NCBI GenBank assembly: GCA_022036555.1 | Contig: CM039133.1 | Location: 9,207,894 to 9,271,893, forward strand | Reading direction: 5' to 3' | DNA length: 64,000 nucleotides | DNA from: Microstegium vimineum | Lineage: Eukaryota > Streptophyta > Magnoliopsida > Poales > Poaceae | The notes under the pieces: model-generated | Seen by the model: the letters and a program-made list of their open reading frames with translations, nothing else | Told to the model about the DNA's origin: nothing | The model's database searches: none | Translations under genes and position numbers: made by a program | Shown: positions 47,717 through 59,880 of the stretch, piece by piece | Numbering within the stretch: the stretch's first letter is position 1 | Layout of the letters: each line of letters starts with the position of its first letter

Positions 47717-48397
47717 GACTATCTCCAACAACATTACCCAAACGCAAAAATACCTCGTGCACAGTGGTTTGCATCCTCAAAAATCGCCCTCCAATGGAAG
47801 ACGCAGACTAGAGACGCATTTTGCGTGCGAGGAGAAAGGAATGACAAATAAGCGTCGTCCCTCACCCACGACCCAAACCTGCGCCGTCGTCCATGGTGGG
47901 CCCCGTAGGAGCGCGCGGGAGCTAAGCGCCGTCGACGTCGGCCGCCGTCGTGGTCTGCGAGGACGCCGCCGACCGCCCCAACACTGCTCCCAAGCAACGC
48001 CGTCGAAGCTGTTGCCGCACTCGGCCGTGACGCCGCCTTGGACCTCGCAGCAAGCCATCATCTTCACCTTGTCTCGCCCGGTCGCTGGAACCAAGTGCCG
48101 CTTCGACCACCGCGCTGCTGGAGCTGAGCGTTGAGCTCCCTCTCTTCCCCTTTCTCTCTCTTCCCCCTTCTCTTTCTCCGTTCTCTCTCTCGGTGGAAGA
48201 CTGGAAGTTCTCTCTGGACGCAACCAAGTGGATAAGGACAAGTTCTCAATGCAAGCAAATGGATAAGAACGAAACCCACCCGTGAATGCATCTGTGCTGT
48301 TGGAGACGGATGATTTTTAGATGCGTGATTTTTCACTGTGCCCGACCCAAAATATAGAATAGGTGCTGTGTTTAGGTCTTCATTGTTGGAGACAGTC
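47717..48397. mobile_element. PIF/Harbinger-type non-autonomous element with GC-rich core
   Basis: 681 bp with inverted ends gactatctccaacaa and (reversed) gactgtctccaacaa, 14 of 15 matching. A TTA target duplication lies on each side (47714-47716, 48398-48400). The ends are AT-rich, but the core (about 47860-48180) is very GC-rich with coding-like composition on both strands. It may be captured genic DNA. No transposase is present. Confidence 0.75.
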
Positions 48398-48400
48398 TTA

Positions 48401-49285
48401 GAGCCTGTTTGTGTCGCAGCCCGTGTACTATCTTCGCATTACTACCGAGTCGAAGCCCAAATACTCCCTCCTGATATACCCGAAAATTGCTCACAAATAA
48501 ATCACAAATAAAGCAGCTCCCCCGCTTAACATACGTTCTTTTTTACCAAAAATTCAAGAATTCTGGGGGGATTTCGGACTTTGGAAAAAATAAAGGTAAT
48601 GATACAATCTTTTCAGATAAGACACTGACTGATTTCCGCCACTTTTACTATTCCATTCATTCAGTTTAAACCCTTTCTTTTCCGATGCTTTAAGGAAAGT
48701 CCCATGTGATTTAGCAGTCCACATAGGAAGAAGAAGCACACCGAAACCATGCATATGCATCTGTGATTTGTACATTGCACCGTCCACACAAAAGTGGCCT
48801 TCATTCAACAGGCAAAATTAAACCGACCTTTTGAGTCGATCTTCTGTCCTTAATTAAAGGCTTCAAAGAGATCAAGCATGCATATCCACCGCTTGTTTTT
48901 TTTACTGGGTTGAAGATATATATCGCGCAATCATTCAAAGACTATGCTAGCCTGTTCGGTTGAGCTTAATTATAATCATGTACCAATATTTTTCTCAAAC
49001 AACAAATCAACCCTCTAAATCAGTTTTTTTCTTAATTACACAAAAGCTTGCTTTTGTGCGTCTTTCTATTAAGACAGATAATTTTTTTTAATACAATACG
49101 TCTTACTAGTGACGTCCTAAAAGGTCAAAAGAATTATAGGAGAACGTTGAGGAGCACTCTAGCGGGCAGCGGCGTCCTCCAAATCAGCTGCAGTCACAAG
49201 TCCTGTCGCATTGCTTGTGTTGATCCTGACATGGTGACCCCCCATGCATGCATCTACTATATACTGTATATCAGTCTCTCACATA
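48401..49285. other. intergenic, nothing recognised
   Basis: AT-rich DNA. At 48951-49013 the start agcctgttcggttgagctta resembles short hAT-like MITE ends seen near 55309, but no partner end was found. Confidence 0.4.
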
Positions 49286-49520
49286 CTCCCTCCGTCCCTA
49301 AATAACTGTCGTTTGCGCTTCCCAAGAAAAAACTTTGATTAAATATATATTAAAAATTATTAATATTTATGGTATATAATTAATATCATTGGAAAGATCT
49401 TTGAATCTAGTTTTTTAACAAATTTATTTGGAGATACAAATGTTGTACGTATTTGCTAAAAATCAAGTCAAACTTGTGACACACACACCAACGACGACAC
49501 TTATTTAGGGACGAAGGGAG
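49286..49520. mobile_element. Stowaway MITE
   Basis: 235 bp with ends ctccctccgtccctaaataa and (reversed) ctcccttcgtccctaaataa, flanked by TA duplications (49284-49285, 49521-49522). The ctccctccgtccc end is the hallmark of grass Stowaway elements. Confidence 0.92.
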
Positions 49521-51102
49521 TACAGTGGTCCCCACGGTGTGACTGAGACTGAATGTGCAGAGAGAGATGCACCTATATCCTCCCACGTGCACATCCACTC
49601 TGCTATTTCTTGGGGGGAGATGCAAATTGCAATCCAATTCCAATGAAGGAAAACTGGAAAAGAAGCAAAAGGAACTATCATCGTGCCCGGCCTGTGTATA
49701 CTATGCACACACTGTTCTTCTGTTAAGTTCGTACAGAGTCACCAGCCCTCTTGGCCTCTTGCTTGTGTACCAACATCGATCTCTTCATTATATATCCTTA
49801 TATATAACAACCTATATCTAGATGCTTTTCATACGATGGAAATGAAAAAAAGGGTAGAGATGAGCCCCCAAAAAAAAACGGAGAAAGGAATAAGCAAAGT
49901 TGGGCAGGATATATATATATATATATATAATTTTGTTTCTTCCCTAGATGTACTAATATTCAGTTATTAATTACTGCATATATAATTAAGACCAGTTCTT
50001 AAAAAGACCACACTCGTATATTAATTATAGAATAACAAAGATCGTGTAATTTAGGCACATATGAATATACACACAGTTGCATGTAGTGAAAAGTGAATAA
50101 TATACCCTGCATCAGGAATCTGAATAAAATTCATTCTCTCCAGGCACAAGAGACGACTGAGACTTTGTACTACACTGTTACAGAAACGGCGCCGGCAGTG
50201 ATGCCTCTTCACTGTCGGTTTATCCTCTGACAGACCCCCAATTATTGGGGGCAGAGGTTGAACCGGCAGTGAAACACCACATCACTGTCGGTTCGTGGCT
50301 TGAACCGGCAGTGATGCCTCTCGGCCTTATCACTATCGGTTTAAGCCACCAACCGACAGTGATGTGGTGTTTCACTGCCGGTTCGTGGCTGCAACCGACA
50401 GTGATGTTGGGTACAGTATAAAGCACGCGATCTCCTCTCTCCCTCCTCTGCCCAACAGTACAGAACAGTGCTCGGAGCTCCCTCTCTCCATTGTTGCGGC
50501 TGGTGGATTTCTTGATCTCCATTTTTGGCTCCTCTTCACTCTTGGATCCTCATATCTTCTTGCTCTTGGTTAGTAACAAGCATAATTCTTTAGAATTGTT
50601 GGTTTACATTGTTTTTGTGTGTAAATCTATAGTTTAGACCTATGGTAGTTTTCATGATCAAGAAGAGAGATGTTGCAATTTGTGTCAATTTTTTGTATCT
50701 TTTAGATCCAAAAGTATTTAGAAAAACTGTAGCACTTTGTTTTTATTGGCAAATTATTGTATAATCATTGAGTAGCTAGGTTTGAAAGATTCGTCCCGAA
50801 AATTATGGATAAAAATTGTAATTAGTTATATTTATTACTTACATTTAATACTCCATGCATGTATTAAAGATTTGATGGGATGTGGAATAGATTCGATATT
50901 TATTACTTACATTTAATACTCATGCATGCATGCATTTAATACTTACATTTAATACTCCATGCCTGTATTTCCACCTATTTTGTTGTCTCACCTTTTATAG
51001 CGCGACCAAATTCAAATTATAAAGAAAAAAAATATTGTTCAAAAATGCTCCTATTAATATGTTCCTATGTTTTCTCTGCTCTGTCCATTTTATCAGTGCA
51101 TA

Positions 51103-52206
51103 CATGGCTCGAGGGTGGATGTACGATCTGTCACATACAGACCCACGATACTTGACGGGCATCGACGATTTCATCAAGCGAACTAGAGCCAATGCTGAGG
51201 ACTCACATCTTGTATTCTGTCCATGCAAAGACTGCAAGAATACGAGAAAATGGGGCGACGTGGAACATATACGTTTGCACTTGATCACAAGGGGGTTCAT
51301 GAGAAACTACACGATTTGGACTTTGCATGGGGAGGTTGATCAAAATGCTAATGATGATGTCCCCATGCCTAGTGTATCCCTGAATGCATTATTGTCTGTC
51401 CATGAGTACACAGAACATGTGTCTACCAATGATGATGTGTTTATAAATACATTAACTGACGACACTGAGAAAAATGATGGCATTTCACAGCTTCTACATG
51501 ATGTGCATGGGGGATTTCTTAGTGCTTCACAGTTGAAAAAACTAGAGATGATGAGAAAGGATGCAAAAACACCATTGTTTCTGTGCTGCCCAATAAGCAA
51601 ACTGGAAGCCAACATCATACTATTGGAGTTCAAATCAACGAATGAGTTGAGTGATAAAGGCTTTGATAACTTGTTAGTTATACTACATAAACTGTTCCCG
51701 GAGGCTGAGTTAGCAGAAAAGACTTACCTTGCGAAGCAAATGATTTGCCCAATTGGCCTCGAGGTTGAGAAAATCCACGCGTGTTTCAATGACTGCATAT
51801 TATACCGTGGAGAGAAATACAAAGACTTGGATGCATGTCCCAAGTGTAAAACTCCCCGATACAAGCAAGGGCCATCAAATGATGGAAGCAAGACCAGAGG
51901 AGGGCCAGTAAAGTCCGTATGGTATTTTCCTATAGCTCCACGAGTGCATAGGTTGTTTGCAAATAAGAAGTCAACCAAGCTGTTGCGTTGGCACGACGAA
52001 GAGCGAAAGAAAGACGACATGTAGTATTGCAAGGCAAAAGGAAGATTATCGGTGTCGACGGAGTGACAGACGAAGAAGACTACAAAGGTTATAAAGAAAT
52101 GACTCCTTTTGGGGCGGACGTTACTCTACATGTCCTTGAAGAGGGTGACGAACCTGCTTACCTCCGGAGTGATCACGATGAGGCCATCATTGTGCCTGCA
52201 CTGTGA
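51103..52206 (+). pseudogene. CACTA transposase (TNP2/TnpD-like), truncated
   Basis: The N-terminal transposase-associated domain is clear (MARGWMYDLSHTDPRYLTGI, FCPCKDCKNTRKW, HLITRGFMRNYTIWTLHGE). The beginning of the TNP2 domain follows (GLEVEKIHACFNDCILYRGE, CPKCKTPRYK). The frame stops at 52024 after a sudden loss of the catalytic part. An overlapping frame (to 52206) carries C-terminal-like sequence (EEGDEPAYLRSDHDEAI). This is best read as a large internal deletion with a frame change. It lies inside the 50173-54641 element. Confidence 0.85.
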
Positions 52207-52869
52207 ATTAGAGTATCATAAACTATGTAATCCTTAATGAAATGTTGTTTTAGTAATTTGCATCGAATTTGAGATCATATGAAGTTGTAGATTGATGAGT
52301 TATACCACGTTGTTGATTGATGTATGCCATGTCAAAAGGAATTCAAAAACTATAAAGAATTAGACCATGAGTGTATAAGTATTAATGTAGAGCTCCTCAA
52401 AACTAGCAAAAGCTATGTTTGAAGATTTTCAACTTCTATTCAAATTTTTGGAGTAATTACAAAGGGGGTAATTGAATTTTAAACCCTTATTCAAATTCAA
52501 AAGGGAATTCAAAAACTATAAATAATTGGAATATGCTCCTTCAGCAAAAGTTGTAGAGAATTAAAAATTATGCAACTTCTATGTTTAGAGTTTTTAAAGT
52601 TCTAGTAAAAATCAGGAGTAATTTGAATTCTAAAGCAAAAGGAAGAATTTAAAAAAGTTACAAATCAGTACCGACAGTGATGTCCCCTATCACTGCCGGT
52701 TCTATCTACCAACCGGCAGTGATGTCCTCTAATCACTGCTGGTTTAAAATAACTGGCACTGATGCCTCCACATCACTGTCGGTTCTTGTTACAAACCGAC
52801 AGTGATAGGGGACATCACTGCCGGTTTGTAACAAGAACCGGCAGTGATGTGACCGAGTATATAAGGAAA

Positions 52870-53380
52870 GAGTGCGGTCTGAAATTTTCAGACTCGCGCC
52901 CATTCCACACTTAGCCGCTCGACGAGCCCGAGCTCTCGCCAGTGGACGCCGCCGTTGTTGCTCCACGCCGACGCCGCTCAGCAGGACGCGCCGCTCGACG
53001 CGCCGCCTCCAGTGGACGCAGGAGCTCCACGCCGCTCAGCCGTTGCTGTCACCGCCCGACGCGCCGCCGCCGCAGGAGCTCTACGCCGCCGCCGCCGCAG
53101 CAAGTGCTCCTCCACGACGCCACCCAGGAGCTCGACGACGCCGCCCAGGAGCTTGACGACGCCGCCCAGGACCTCGACGCCCAGCCCTTGCTCGACGTCG
53201 TCGCCCCAGCCCCTGCCCGACGCCGCCACAGCCACGCCGCCACAGCAGGTGCTCCCCAACGCCGGTCGCCCACGACTTCGCTCGCCGCTCGCCCAATGCT
53301 TCACCGGACTGCTGCTGCTCGAGGCGATTGGAGCTTGGGGCCATCCGAAAGCTTACTCTTGGTGAGCTACTAACCCACCC
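52870..53380 (+). other. GC-rich block with overlapping ORFs inside CACTA element
   Basis: About 500 bp of very GC-rich DNA with three open plus frames and open minus frames (52942-53373, 52955-53365, 52978-53304). The predicted peptides are Ala/Arg/Pro-rich and of low complexity, including repeats such as ELDDAAQELDDAAQDLDAQ. It follows a TATA-like site (52858) and ends at a GT-like site (gagctactaacc). It could be a transposon first exon or captured genic DNA; no family recognised. Confidence 0.45.
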
Positions 53381-53399
53381 ACAAGGTGTTCGATGGAAT

Positions 53400-53790
53400 G
53401 CCCATAAGGAAATCAGTGAGAGAGAGAGAAAGAAAGAGATAAAGATGGATTACATATTGTGGCTAGCATGATTCAAATAGAGATAGAAAGATAGAGACAT
53501 TATATGACATGATAGATATAGAGATTAGAGAGATATATCATGACTTATATATAGATAGGTAGAGATATTGATGCTTGTAGATATAGAGAGAGATAGAGAG
53601 AGATATAGAGAGATATATGTCATCCTTATATACATGGCTTATTTCATGATAGATAGAGAGATGCGTAACTTATAGATAGATTCACTTATGTATAACATGA
53701 CTTGTCTATATACTTATCTATATTTTGTGGAGACACATTTTGTGGCGATGCATGACTTGTCTATATACTTATCTATATAATCGAAATTCA
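53400..53790. repeat. GATA/GAGA-rich simple repeat inside CACTA element
   Basis: Degenerate runs of agag, gata and tatagagag units. Near 53699-53780 a stretch containing gacttgtctatatacttatctata appears twice. Confidence 0.8.
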
Positions 53791-54238
53791 TGTCCAGAAA
53801 CATGACAATTAAGCGTCGATTCACCACCCGTCGCCCTACGACCGAAGCCGATGACCAAGGAACTAGTGATGACAACCAGCAAGGGGATCAAAGACCTTGG
53901 AGCCCTAGCCATATGCTAAACCTAGAAGAGGGCCAAGGAGACGAGGTAATAACTTAGGTCATACCTACAAACACGGTAGATATAGCCAGAAAAGTTTGAT
54001 GGGGACTTATTCATAAATTTTGAAGCAGGTTCCGCCGGAAGGTCCAAGTACTGGTGAGAGTTTCAGAAGGACTAAGCGTGGTGCAACAAAGCTCCCTCAG
54101 ACAACCAGACACTGGCACATCTCTCAGTTCGATCAACTGGGGGAGCCGGTGGAGCCACTTAAAGCATTGGACCCATACAAGAGTACCATCGGGGCACTTG
54201 TAAGGCACTTGTATGCGACATTTGATTCAATACTTTAA
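53790..54238 (+). pseudogene. CACTA second-ORF (TNPA/transposase_24-like) fragment
   Basis: An exon-like reading from about 53798 (MTIKRRFTTRRPTTEADDQG) to LEEGQGDE is followed after a short intron by VPPEGPSTGESFRRTKRGAT ... HISQFDQLGEPVEPLKAL ... KSTIGALVRHL, ending at 54238. The pattern of an RG/KR-rich segment, then a D-x-x-G-E/Q-P motif and an ALVR segment is typical of the second ORF of plant CACTA elements. It is truncated. Confidence 0.6.
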
Positions 54239-54644
54239 GTTTTGTTTGGATGTTTTGTAATAATTATTATAAATGTGTGATGGATTTGTATTGTCGCTAG
54301 TCCACAACCACCTTCAATTCACATCGATATCAAATGGATCGATAGCAAACACCTCCATGATCTCCCTCCCCACCACCTCTACCCTAAACCCCAAATGAAA
54401 ATTAAACAATTAATAAAATGCAATTTTAAAAAATAATATCACTGCCGGTTCAATTAAAACCGACAGTGATGGCTCAAGCATCACTATCGGTTGGTGGAAC
54501 AAACCGTTACCAACCGGCAGTGATGCTTGAGCCATCACTGCCGGTTTAGCCTCATCACTGTCGAATTGCCAATGCTGGTTCAAAAACCGCCACTGAAGGG
54601 GGGTTTTGAACCGGCACTGTTTGCCGTTTCTGTAGTAGTGCTAG

Positions 54645-56779
54645 CAAGCCACTACCTGATAGTATGTACCTGCCCTAGCTAGGTCCCAGAATATACCATC
54701 ACTTGATGCTCCCCTCTCCCTACCCCTACCAAACAAAGCAAGCAATCAGCTGAGATGAGCCTCAGATCCGATCCAAAGCAACCAACCAGCACGTACTAGA
54801 CCAATCACTAACCTCAAACCTGCAGGTTCTAGTGGTTAATTGTTAAAAAAAAAGGACAGCTAGCTTTAAGCTCTGCTTCTTCATCTCTGATCTTGTACTA
54901 TTCTCAAATGAGCTACTGCATGCTATTGACCAAGGGAGAAGCTAGGGACCCCATTAGTGCACCAAATGATTAAGCACCCAGAAAAGTGCAAAGGAAGGTT
55001 TTATACCAAGATTCCATCTCCTTTGTATTTTCTTGCCTTTGGAGACGCGGCTGGGTTTTTTTTTTCATCGTCTTTGGTTGCTGCTGCAATTATGCCCCCC
55101 AACAACCATCTGATGTGTTGTACCTTTTGACTTGTTTACATGACTGTGTATAAGTCATAGCAAATATATGGATCAGGTAGCATTTACCCCCAATTGATAT
55201 TGCGACATATATGTATACATTAGTAGCTAACATTAATTATTACGACACAATTTGGCTATATGTTGCATATGGTTAATTTAACCCATTAGTAGTGGCTTTG
55301 TATAACCGTCCTGTTCCGCTTGGCTTATCAGTCAGCTTATCAGTCACCAAAACAATATTTTTCTCTCAAAAAAATAACAAAAAAAAACAACATCAACAGA
55401 CTTATCAGCCACCAAAACGATCAAGCGAATAGGACGAACATCTGTTGTACCAATATATATACGCCATGATGTGTAAAGAAGGGATGTGAAAATTGGCTAG
55501 CGTGTTATAGTCTGCACTTTGCAGTTTTCAAAAGGAAAATGAGTGAAAAAAAGTAAAAGGAAATACCATTATCCCATAGCAGGTAGAGGTTAGATGCTAA
55601 AAAAAGAGCTAGAGACTCCATCTGCAGGGAAACGGCCGGACAGGAGTGAGAACTGACATGGCAAATGTACTCTTTAGGCCATATAAATCAACTTTTTGAA
55701 AGAAAAAAAAACCTTTTCCACGAGGGGAGAAAATACTACTAGCTATATATCACGCACATGAATGCCTAGCTATAGCTAATAAGAATTATCCCACACTGAA
55801 AGCCTAGCTAGCTAGCTAGCTAGGAATTAATCCTGAAATCCGCAACAAGCTGAAGAAGAGTGCGCAAGTCCTTGCAAAACTAAGACAAGCAAATAAACGA
55901 TCGGTGAGAGCAATTAACAAATGGAACGAGAATTAAGATAAAATTAACCTTTCTGAAAAGTAAAGGTAAAGATTAAAAGGGCTAATTTCTACACCGGAAG
56001 AAGAAAAAAACATGACAGGTCATGCATGCATGTGTATGCTACATTTATTCGCATCATGTCGTCATGTGTACCAAATTTGACTATGTTTGTATAATTTTTT
56101 TAATAAGACGAGTGGTCAAAGATAGGATAAAAAAATCAAACGAATTATAAATTTGAAACAGAGGGAGTATGTTGTAATCAACACATTCAGCTGTAATAAC
56201 GATTTAAAAGTAGAATTAATCATAGCTACTACTATTACTGAATCAAAGAAGGCAGACAGCTGCTGAATCGTCCGTCCATGCATGCATGATGCATGAAGAT
56301 CGAGCTGGGGAGGAGGAGACAAAACAAATGAGAAGTTGTTCATGGTGGACGTGGGAACACTGATCAGCATGCTGCATATATGGGGGAGATCAGAAGCTTC
56401 CTCCAATAGATCACCAGCCTTATCCTATACACATACTACTACATACTAACTAGCTAGCTATGTGGTTGTCAGAGACAGTACGTAGTACATGCAGCTTAAT
56501 CAGTGATAAACTGACGAACTACTGAACCGGTATATGTAGTCCGTGGCTACTATATATATATATATACCGGCCTGCATGCTAATAAGCTCAAACGTAATTA
56601 CTAGTAGTACGTAACAGATAATTGGAATTTTGTAAACGTAATTAAGACATCAGGGACAATTGCCAGCAGGGGAGAATTAGTCTAACTACTCCAGTAGTAA
56701 TTTGCAGCCAGCTCCCCCAGGGTAGTATTGCTGTTAACGGACTAGCTACTGACGGTTTTACCCCCAGTCGACCGTGTCC
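54645..56779. other. intergenic
   Basis: No gene recognised. 55309-55435 may be a small hAT-like MITE: gtcctgttccgcttgg at one end and aagcgaataggac at the other, but no target duplication. 56090-56170 is one half of a Stowaway-like element (ends gaaacagagggagta). 56551-56567 is a short TA run. The stretch next to 56780 is the 3' UTR of the KRP gene. Confidence 0.45.
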
Positions 56780-57713
56780 TCACGTCATCACGTTGCTCAC
56801 CGGCGCCCACTCGAAGCGCCCCTCCATCGGGCGATCGAGGGCAACGTCGTAATTGTACCTGCAGAGGGAGAAGAAGCTGAATTGCATCAAGAAGAAGAAG
56901 CTGAATTGTGCACGCTAACCCAACCCGTACGTGCTTCAGTGCGATGTGGGAAATCATTAAACGGCGTGGTGCTTACGCCTCTGCAAATCGCCGGCGCTCT
57001 GCGAGCTCCGCCGCCGCGAAGAAGGCCTCTATCTCGGCTTCCGTCGGCGGCGGCGATGGCGCCTGGCCGGCCACGACGACGCCCTTGCGGTGGCTCTCGT
57101 TGTCTTGTTTCGCCTTCGCTTTCGCCACGGCCGCGTCGTCGGTCATCAGCGGCGGCGTCTTTGGTTTCCTGCTGGTTATTTGAAGTTTTGAACACGATTT
57201 CATCAGAGGATTAAAATTAAACAACTGGCGAATCATCGTGTCCTGATGAACACTATATATTCTGTGCAAACTATGGTAGGTAGGTACATATCCTTTCGTA
57301 ATTAAAATTCCTCGAAATTAAAAAATTGACTTGTTTTGTGTGATTTGTGATCCGATCCGAAGAATGAAAGGCAGCAGGAAGGAACGAACAAATAAATTAA
57401 AACTGCACTGCACTCACTCGAAGCTGTCACCAATAAGGCCGTGGTCGACGCCGCGGACAACATCAGCGGCACCGGCATCATCTGTCGCCCGCAACGGCAG
57501 CGTCTCCGCCTCCAGCCGTCGGCCGTCGCCGCAGAGCTGCTGGGCACCGAGCACCCGGCCTGCGCTCCTGCGCCGGGGGCTGCCGCACGCGCGCGGCAGC
57601 TTGTTCGCGGTCGTCCTCGGGCTGCACGCCGCCGGGAGCGTGAGGCACGACGTGGCCTCGGCTGCCGGCGGCGGCTTGCTGCTGCCGCGGATCCTGATGA
57701 CGCACTTGCCCAT
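56780..57713 (-). CDS. KRP-type cyclin-dependent kinase inhibitor
   Basis: KRPs (ICKs) are nuclear inhibitors of CDKA/CYCD complexes that restrain the cell cycle and promote endoreduplication. Three exons on minus: 57713-57418, 57168-56977, 56858-56780. They join to 567 nt (188 aa), a usual KRP length. The N-terminus MGKCVIRIRGSSKPPP is followed by a variable Ala-rich region. The conserved C-terminal CDK/cyclin-binding block is EAEIEAFFAAAELAERRRF then AEAYNYDVALDRPMEGRFEW. The protein continues for seven residues after the usual terminal EW (APVSNVMT), whereas many KRPs end one to three residues later. All introns are GT-AG. Closest kin would be the rice KRP4/KRP5 group; subtype not certain. 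Confidence 0.92.
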
Positions 57714-58840
57714 CGATCGATCGGCCGGTTGGTTAGCTAGCTAGTTGTCTGGCTGGCTGCGCTGGTGTGGCGGTGTGCGGTGGCAGCCGCGGACAGTGGG
57801 TCGTAACTGCCGGCGGCTTTGTACTGGCGGCTGGCGTTACCCTACCCTACACCACCGTGAAACTGTGAAAGTGAGTTGAGATGCATGGATAGAGACATGC
57901 ATAGAGTGTCTTTGGCTTTCTGTGCTGTGCTGTGGTGACGAGAGGGAGGGCTACCTACCGTCTGGGGCTGGGCACATATGAAGGCTTGCCGCTCGCCACG
58001 TGTCACAGTACGTAGGTTGATGTAACGGAACTCTGAAGCATGAGCGCGCTTAACCCGACATGTCCTCTTCTTCCTCCTCTCAAAATCTCTATGGCCTCGG
58101 GAGGCGGGCGGAACAGTGGTAGTGGCAGGTTAGGGTTAGAGGTGGGCGGGATGGAGTGTGGCAAGGGCGGGCGGTGTGGGGAAGCCACCGGCTGATGGTC
58201 GGGGATGGAGGTAGAGGCCGGATGTGTGGGAGTACGTTGGTGCGCTTCAAGGAAGAAGAATAAGAATAGTCACGTTCTTCACAGAACGAGTGTCCGATCA
58301 TGACATAACACATCACTCCAAGTGTAAATTAATCGTCAGCCACATAGAGTTAATCGGGGACTCTGGTATTATTGGTTTATTTGCACCTTATAGCTTATAA
58401 AAATTGTTTACCTTTCTTTCAAAGTATATATATATATATATATATTCCCTCCGTCCCGTAAAAAATAGTCATTATCGCTTCCCGAGTCAAAATACTCCCC
58501 TGCCCGCTGCCACGCAGGCTAGCTGGGGGCTTGATGTCTTGCTCGTCCGTCGCTCCCGCTCCTGTGCTCGCCGCTGCCGCCTAGGGTTAGTGCTAGCACC
58601 GGCCACTAGCTCATTCGACCACGTGAGCGATGACGTGTGAGACCGTGATGGGGAGGGGGCATCGGGGTAAAAGGGGCGACATGCCAGGAATGGCTGGAAT
58701 TGGGTGAGTGGAATGGCCTGGGGAGGCTGAAAGGCTAGTTCCCCCCTATTTTGGGTTGAAATACACGAAAATATTGAAGATTATAGCATTACACATTTAT
58801 ATATACAATTATATAGACATATATACATAAAAATATACTA
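57714..58840. other. KRP upstream region and intergenic DNA
   Basis: 57714-58010 should include the KRP promoter and 5' UTR. 58020-58260 is GC-rich with no recognised coding sequence. A TA run lies at 58423-58444 and, directly after it, half of a Stowaway-like element (ctccgtcccgtaaaaaatag). Confidence 0.45.
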
Positions 58841-59880
58841 AAAACATTGGTTATTCTCGGGAATAAGAATGTCCTCAAATTCACCCATGATAAATTGTCT
58901 TCAAAGAAATCTGCTGATGACATTATATTAACTAGGGTTGGAGGAAGCCTCTTAAGGTATATTGATGTCAATGTCGATGCAGGTTATGATGAAGAGTGTT
59001 TATATTTCACATTCGGTTGTTTTAGGGGCGGTAACATTTGATTTTTATAGAACATCAGATGTATACCATGTGAACATTAAAGGATATATCGTAAAACATC
59101 ACATGTACTATTGTTGGTAGAGGAGTTCTTTCTAGAGTTCTTGAAGGTAGATGACAAATCAGGGTTGGGTCTTTTCAATGAATTGAATAATGCATTGGCT
59201 TCTCTTGATTCGAATATTGATGATGTGAGAGGACAAGGCTATGAGAATGGTTTCAATATCAAGGGAAAACACCAAGGTGTTCAAAAGCGTTTACTTGAAA
59301 TTAACCCAAGAGCATTATATATGCCATGTGTTGTTTGACATGGGAAAATCTTGCAGGTAAGACAATTATTTATTTTGTTAATTATACATTATTTCATCAT
59401 ATATCGATATTATTTCATCATATATAGATATTACTGTGTATGTCAAAGCCCAAATTTTACCCCTTTTTATATGTTAAAATCTTACAGGCAAGCTATTTCT
59501 TTCTTCGGTATTATACAACATGTATACAAGCTGTTTCTTTCTTTGGTATTATACAACATGTATACAAGCTATTTCTTTCTTTGGTATTATACAACGTATA
59601 TACACATTGTTATATATTTTCGTATTCTACCAGAATATGAAAGATCTTGGTTGACAATGTTCCACGGTTGACAGTCAAGTCATGGTCTAATACTTGATGG
59701 GAGAGTCAAGTAAAAAGTGTTCAAGCTATCAGACTTCAAACTCCTCAAATAAGATCAGCTTTGAAAGCGCTAGAGGAGGATTCAACTGATGACCCCAAGT
59801 CAGTTAGTGAAGCTCAATCTTTGGTGAGTACACTTGAGAATTTTTAATTCTTAGTTGTTTTGGTTATTTGGGATGACATT
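58841..59880 (+). pseudogene. hAT/DUF4371-like transposase relic
   Basis: Broken plus-strand frames carry protein typical of the plant ZMYM1-like/DUF4371 hAT transposases: EEFFLEFLKVDDKSGLGLFN, SLDSNIDDVRGQGYENGFNI, KGKHQGVQKRLLEINPRALY (59111-59335), then ISFFGIIQHVYKL (59491 on), and SALKALEEDSTDDPKSVSEA (about 59758-59820). Frames are split by stops and shifts, the N-terminal zinc-finger part is poorly kept, and the C-terminal dimerisation region is absent. Terminal repeats were not found. Confidence 0.75.
59491..59604. repeat. 38-bp unit, three tandem copies, in hAT relic
   Basis: Units start agct[a/g]tttctttctt at 59491, 59529 and 59567. The unit encodes ISFFGIIQHVYKL-like sequence in the first copy; 38 is not a multiple of three, so the expansion itself breaks the frame. 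Confidence 0.92.

Larger units (their letters stand above)
50173..54641 (+). mobile_element. CACTA (En/Spm) transposon, internally deleted
   Basis: A 4.47-kb element with ends CACTGTTACAGAAACGGC and (reversed) CACTACTACAGAAACGGC and a matching 3-bp target duplication CTA (50170-50172, 54642-54644). Subterminal regions (50190-50410 and 54440-54625) hold many copies, in both orientations, of accggcagtgatg/catcactgccggt, the expected transposase-binding arrays. A third, internal array lies at 52672-52850, followed by tatataagg near 52858. Inside are a TNP2-type transposase fragment (51103-52206) and a second-ORF fragment (53790-54238), separated by a GC-rich block. Key transposase regions are missing, so it is non-autonomous. 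Confidence 0.92.

Noticed and set aside
59111..59338. Host gene encoding a 75-aa protein
   Set aside because: The peptide matches the DUF4371 hAT-like transposase family and is one piece of a longer frameshifted relic.
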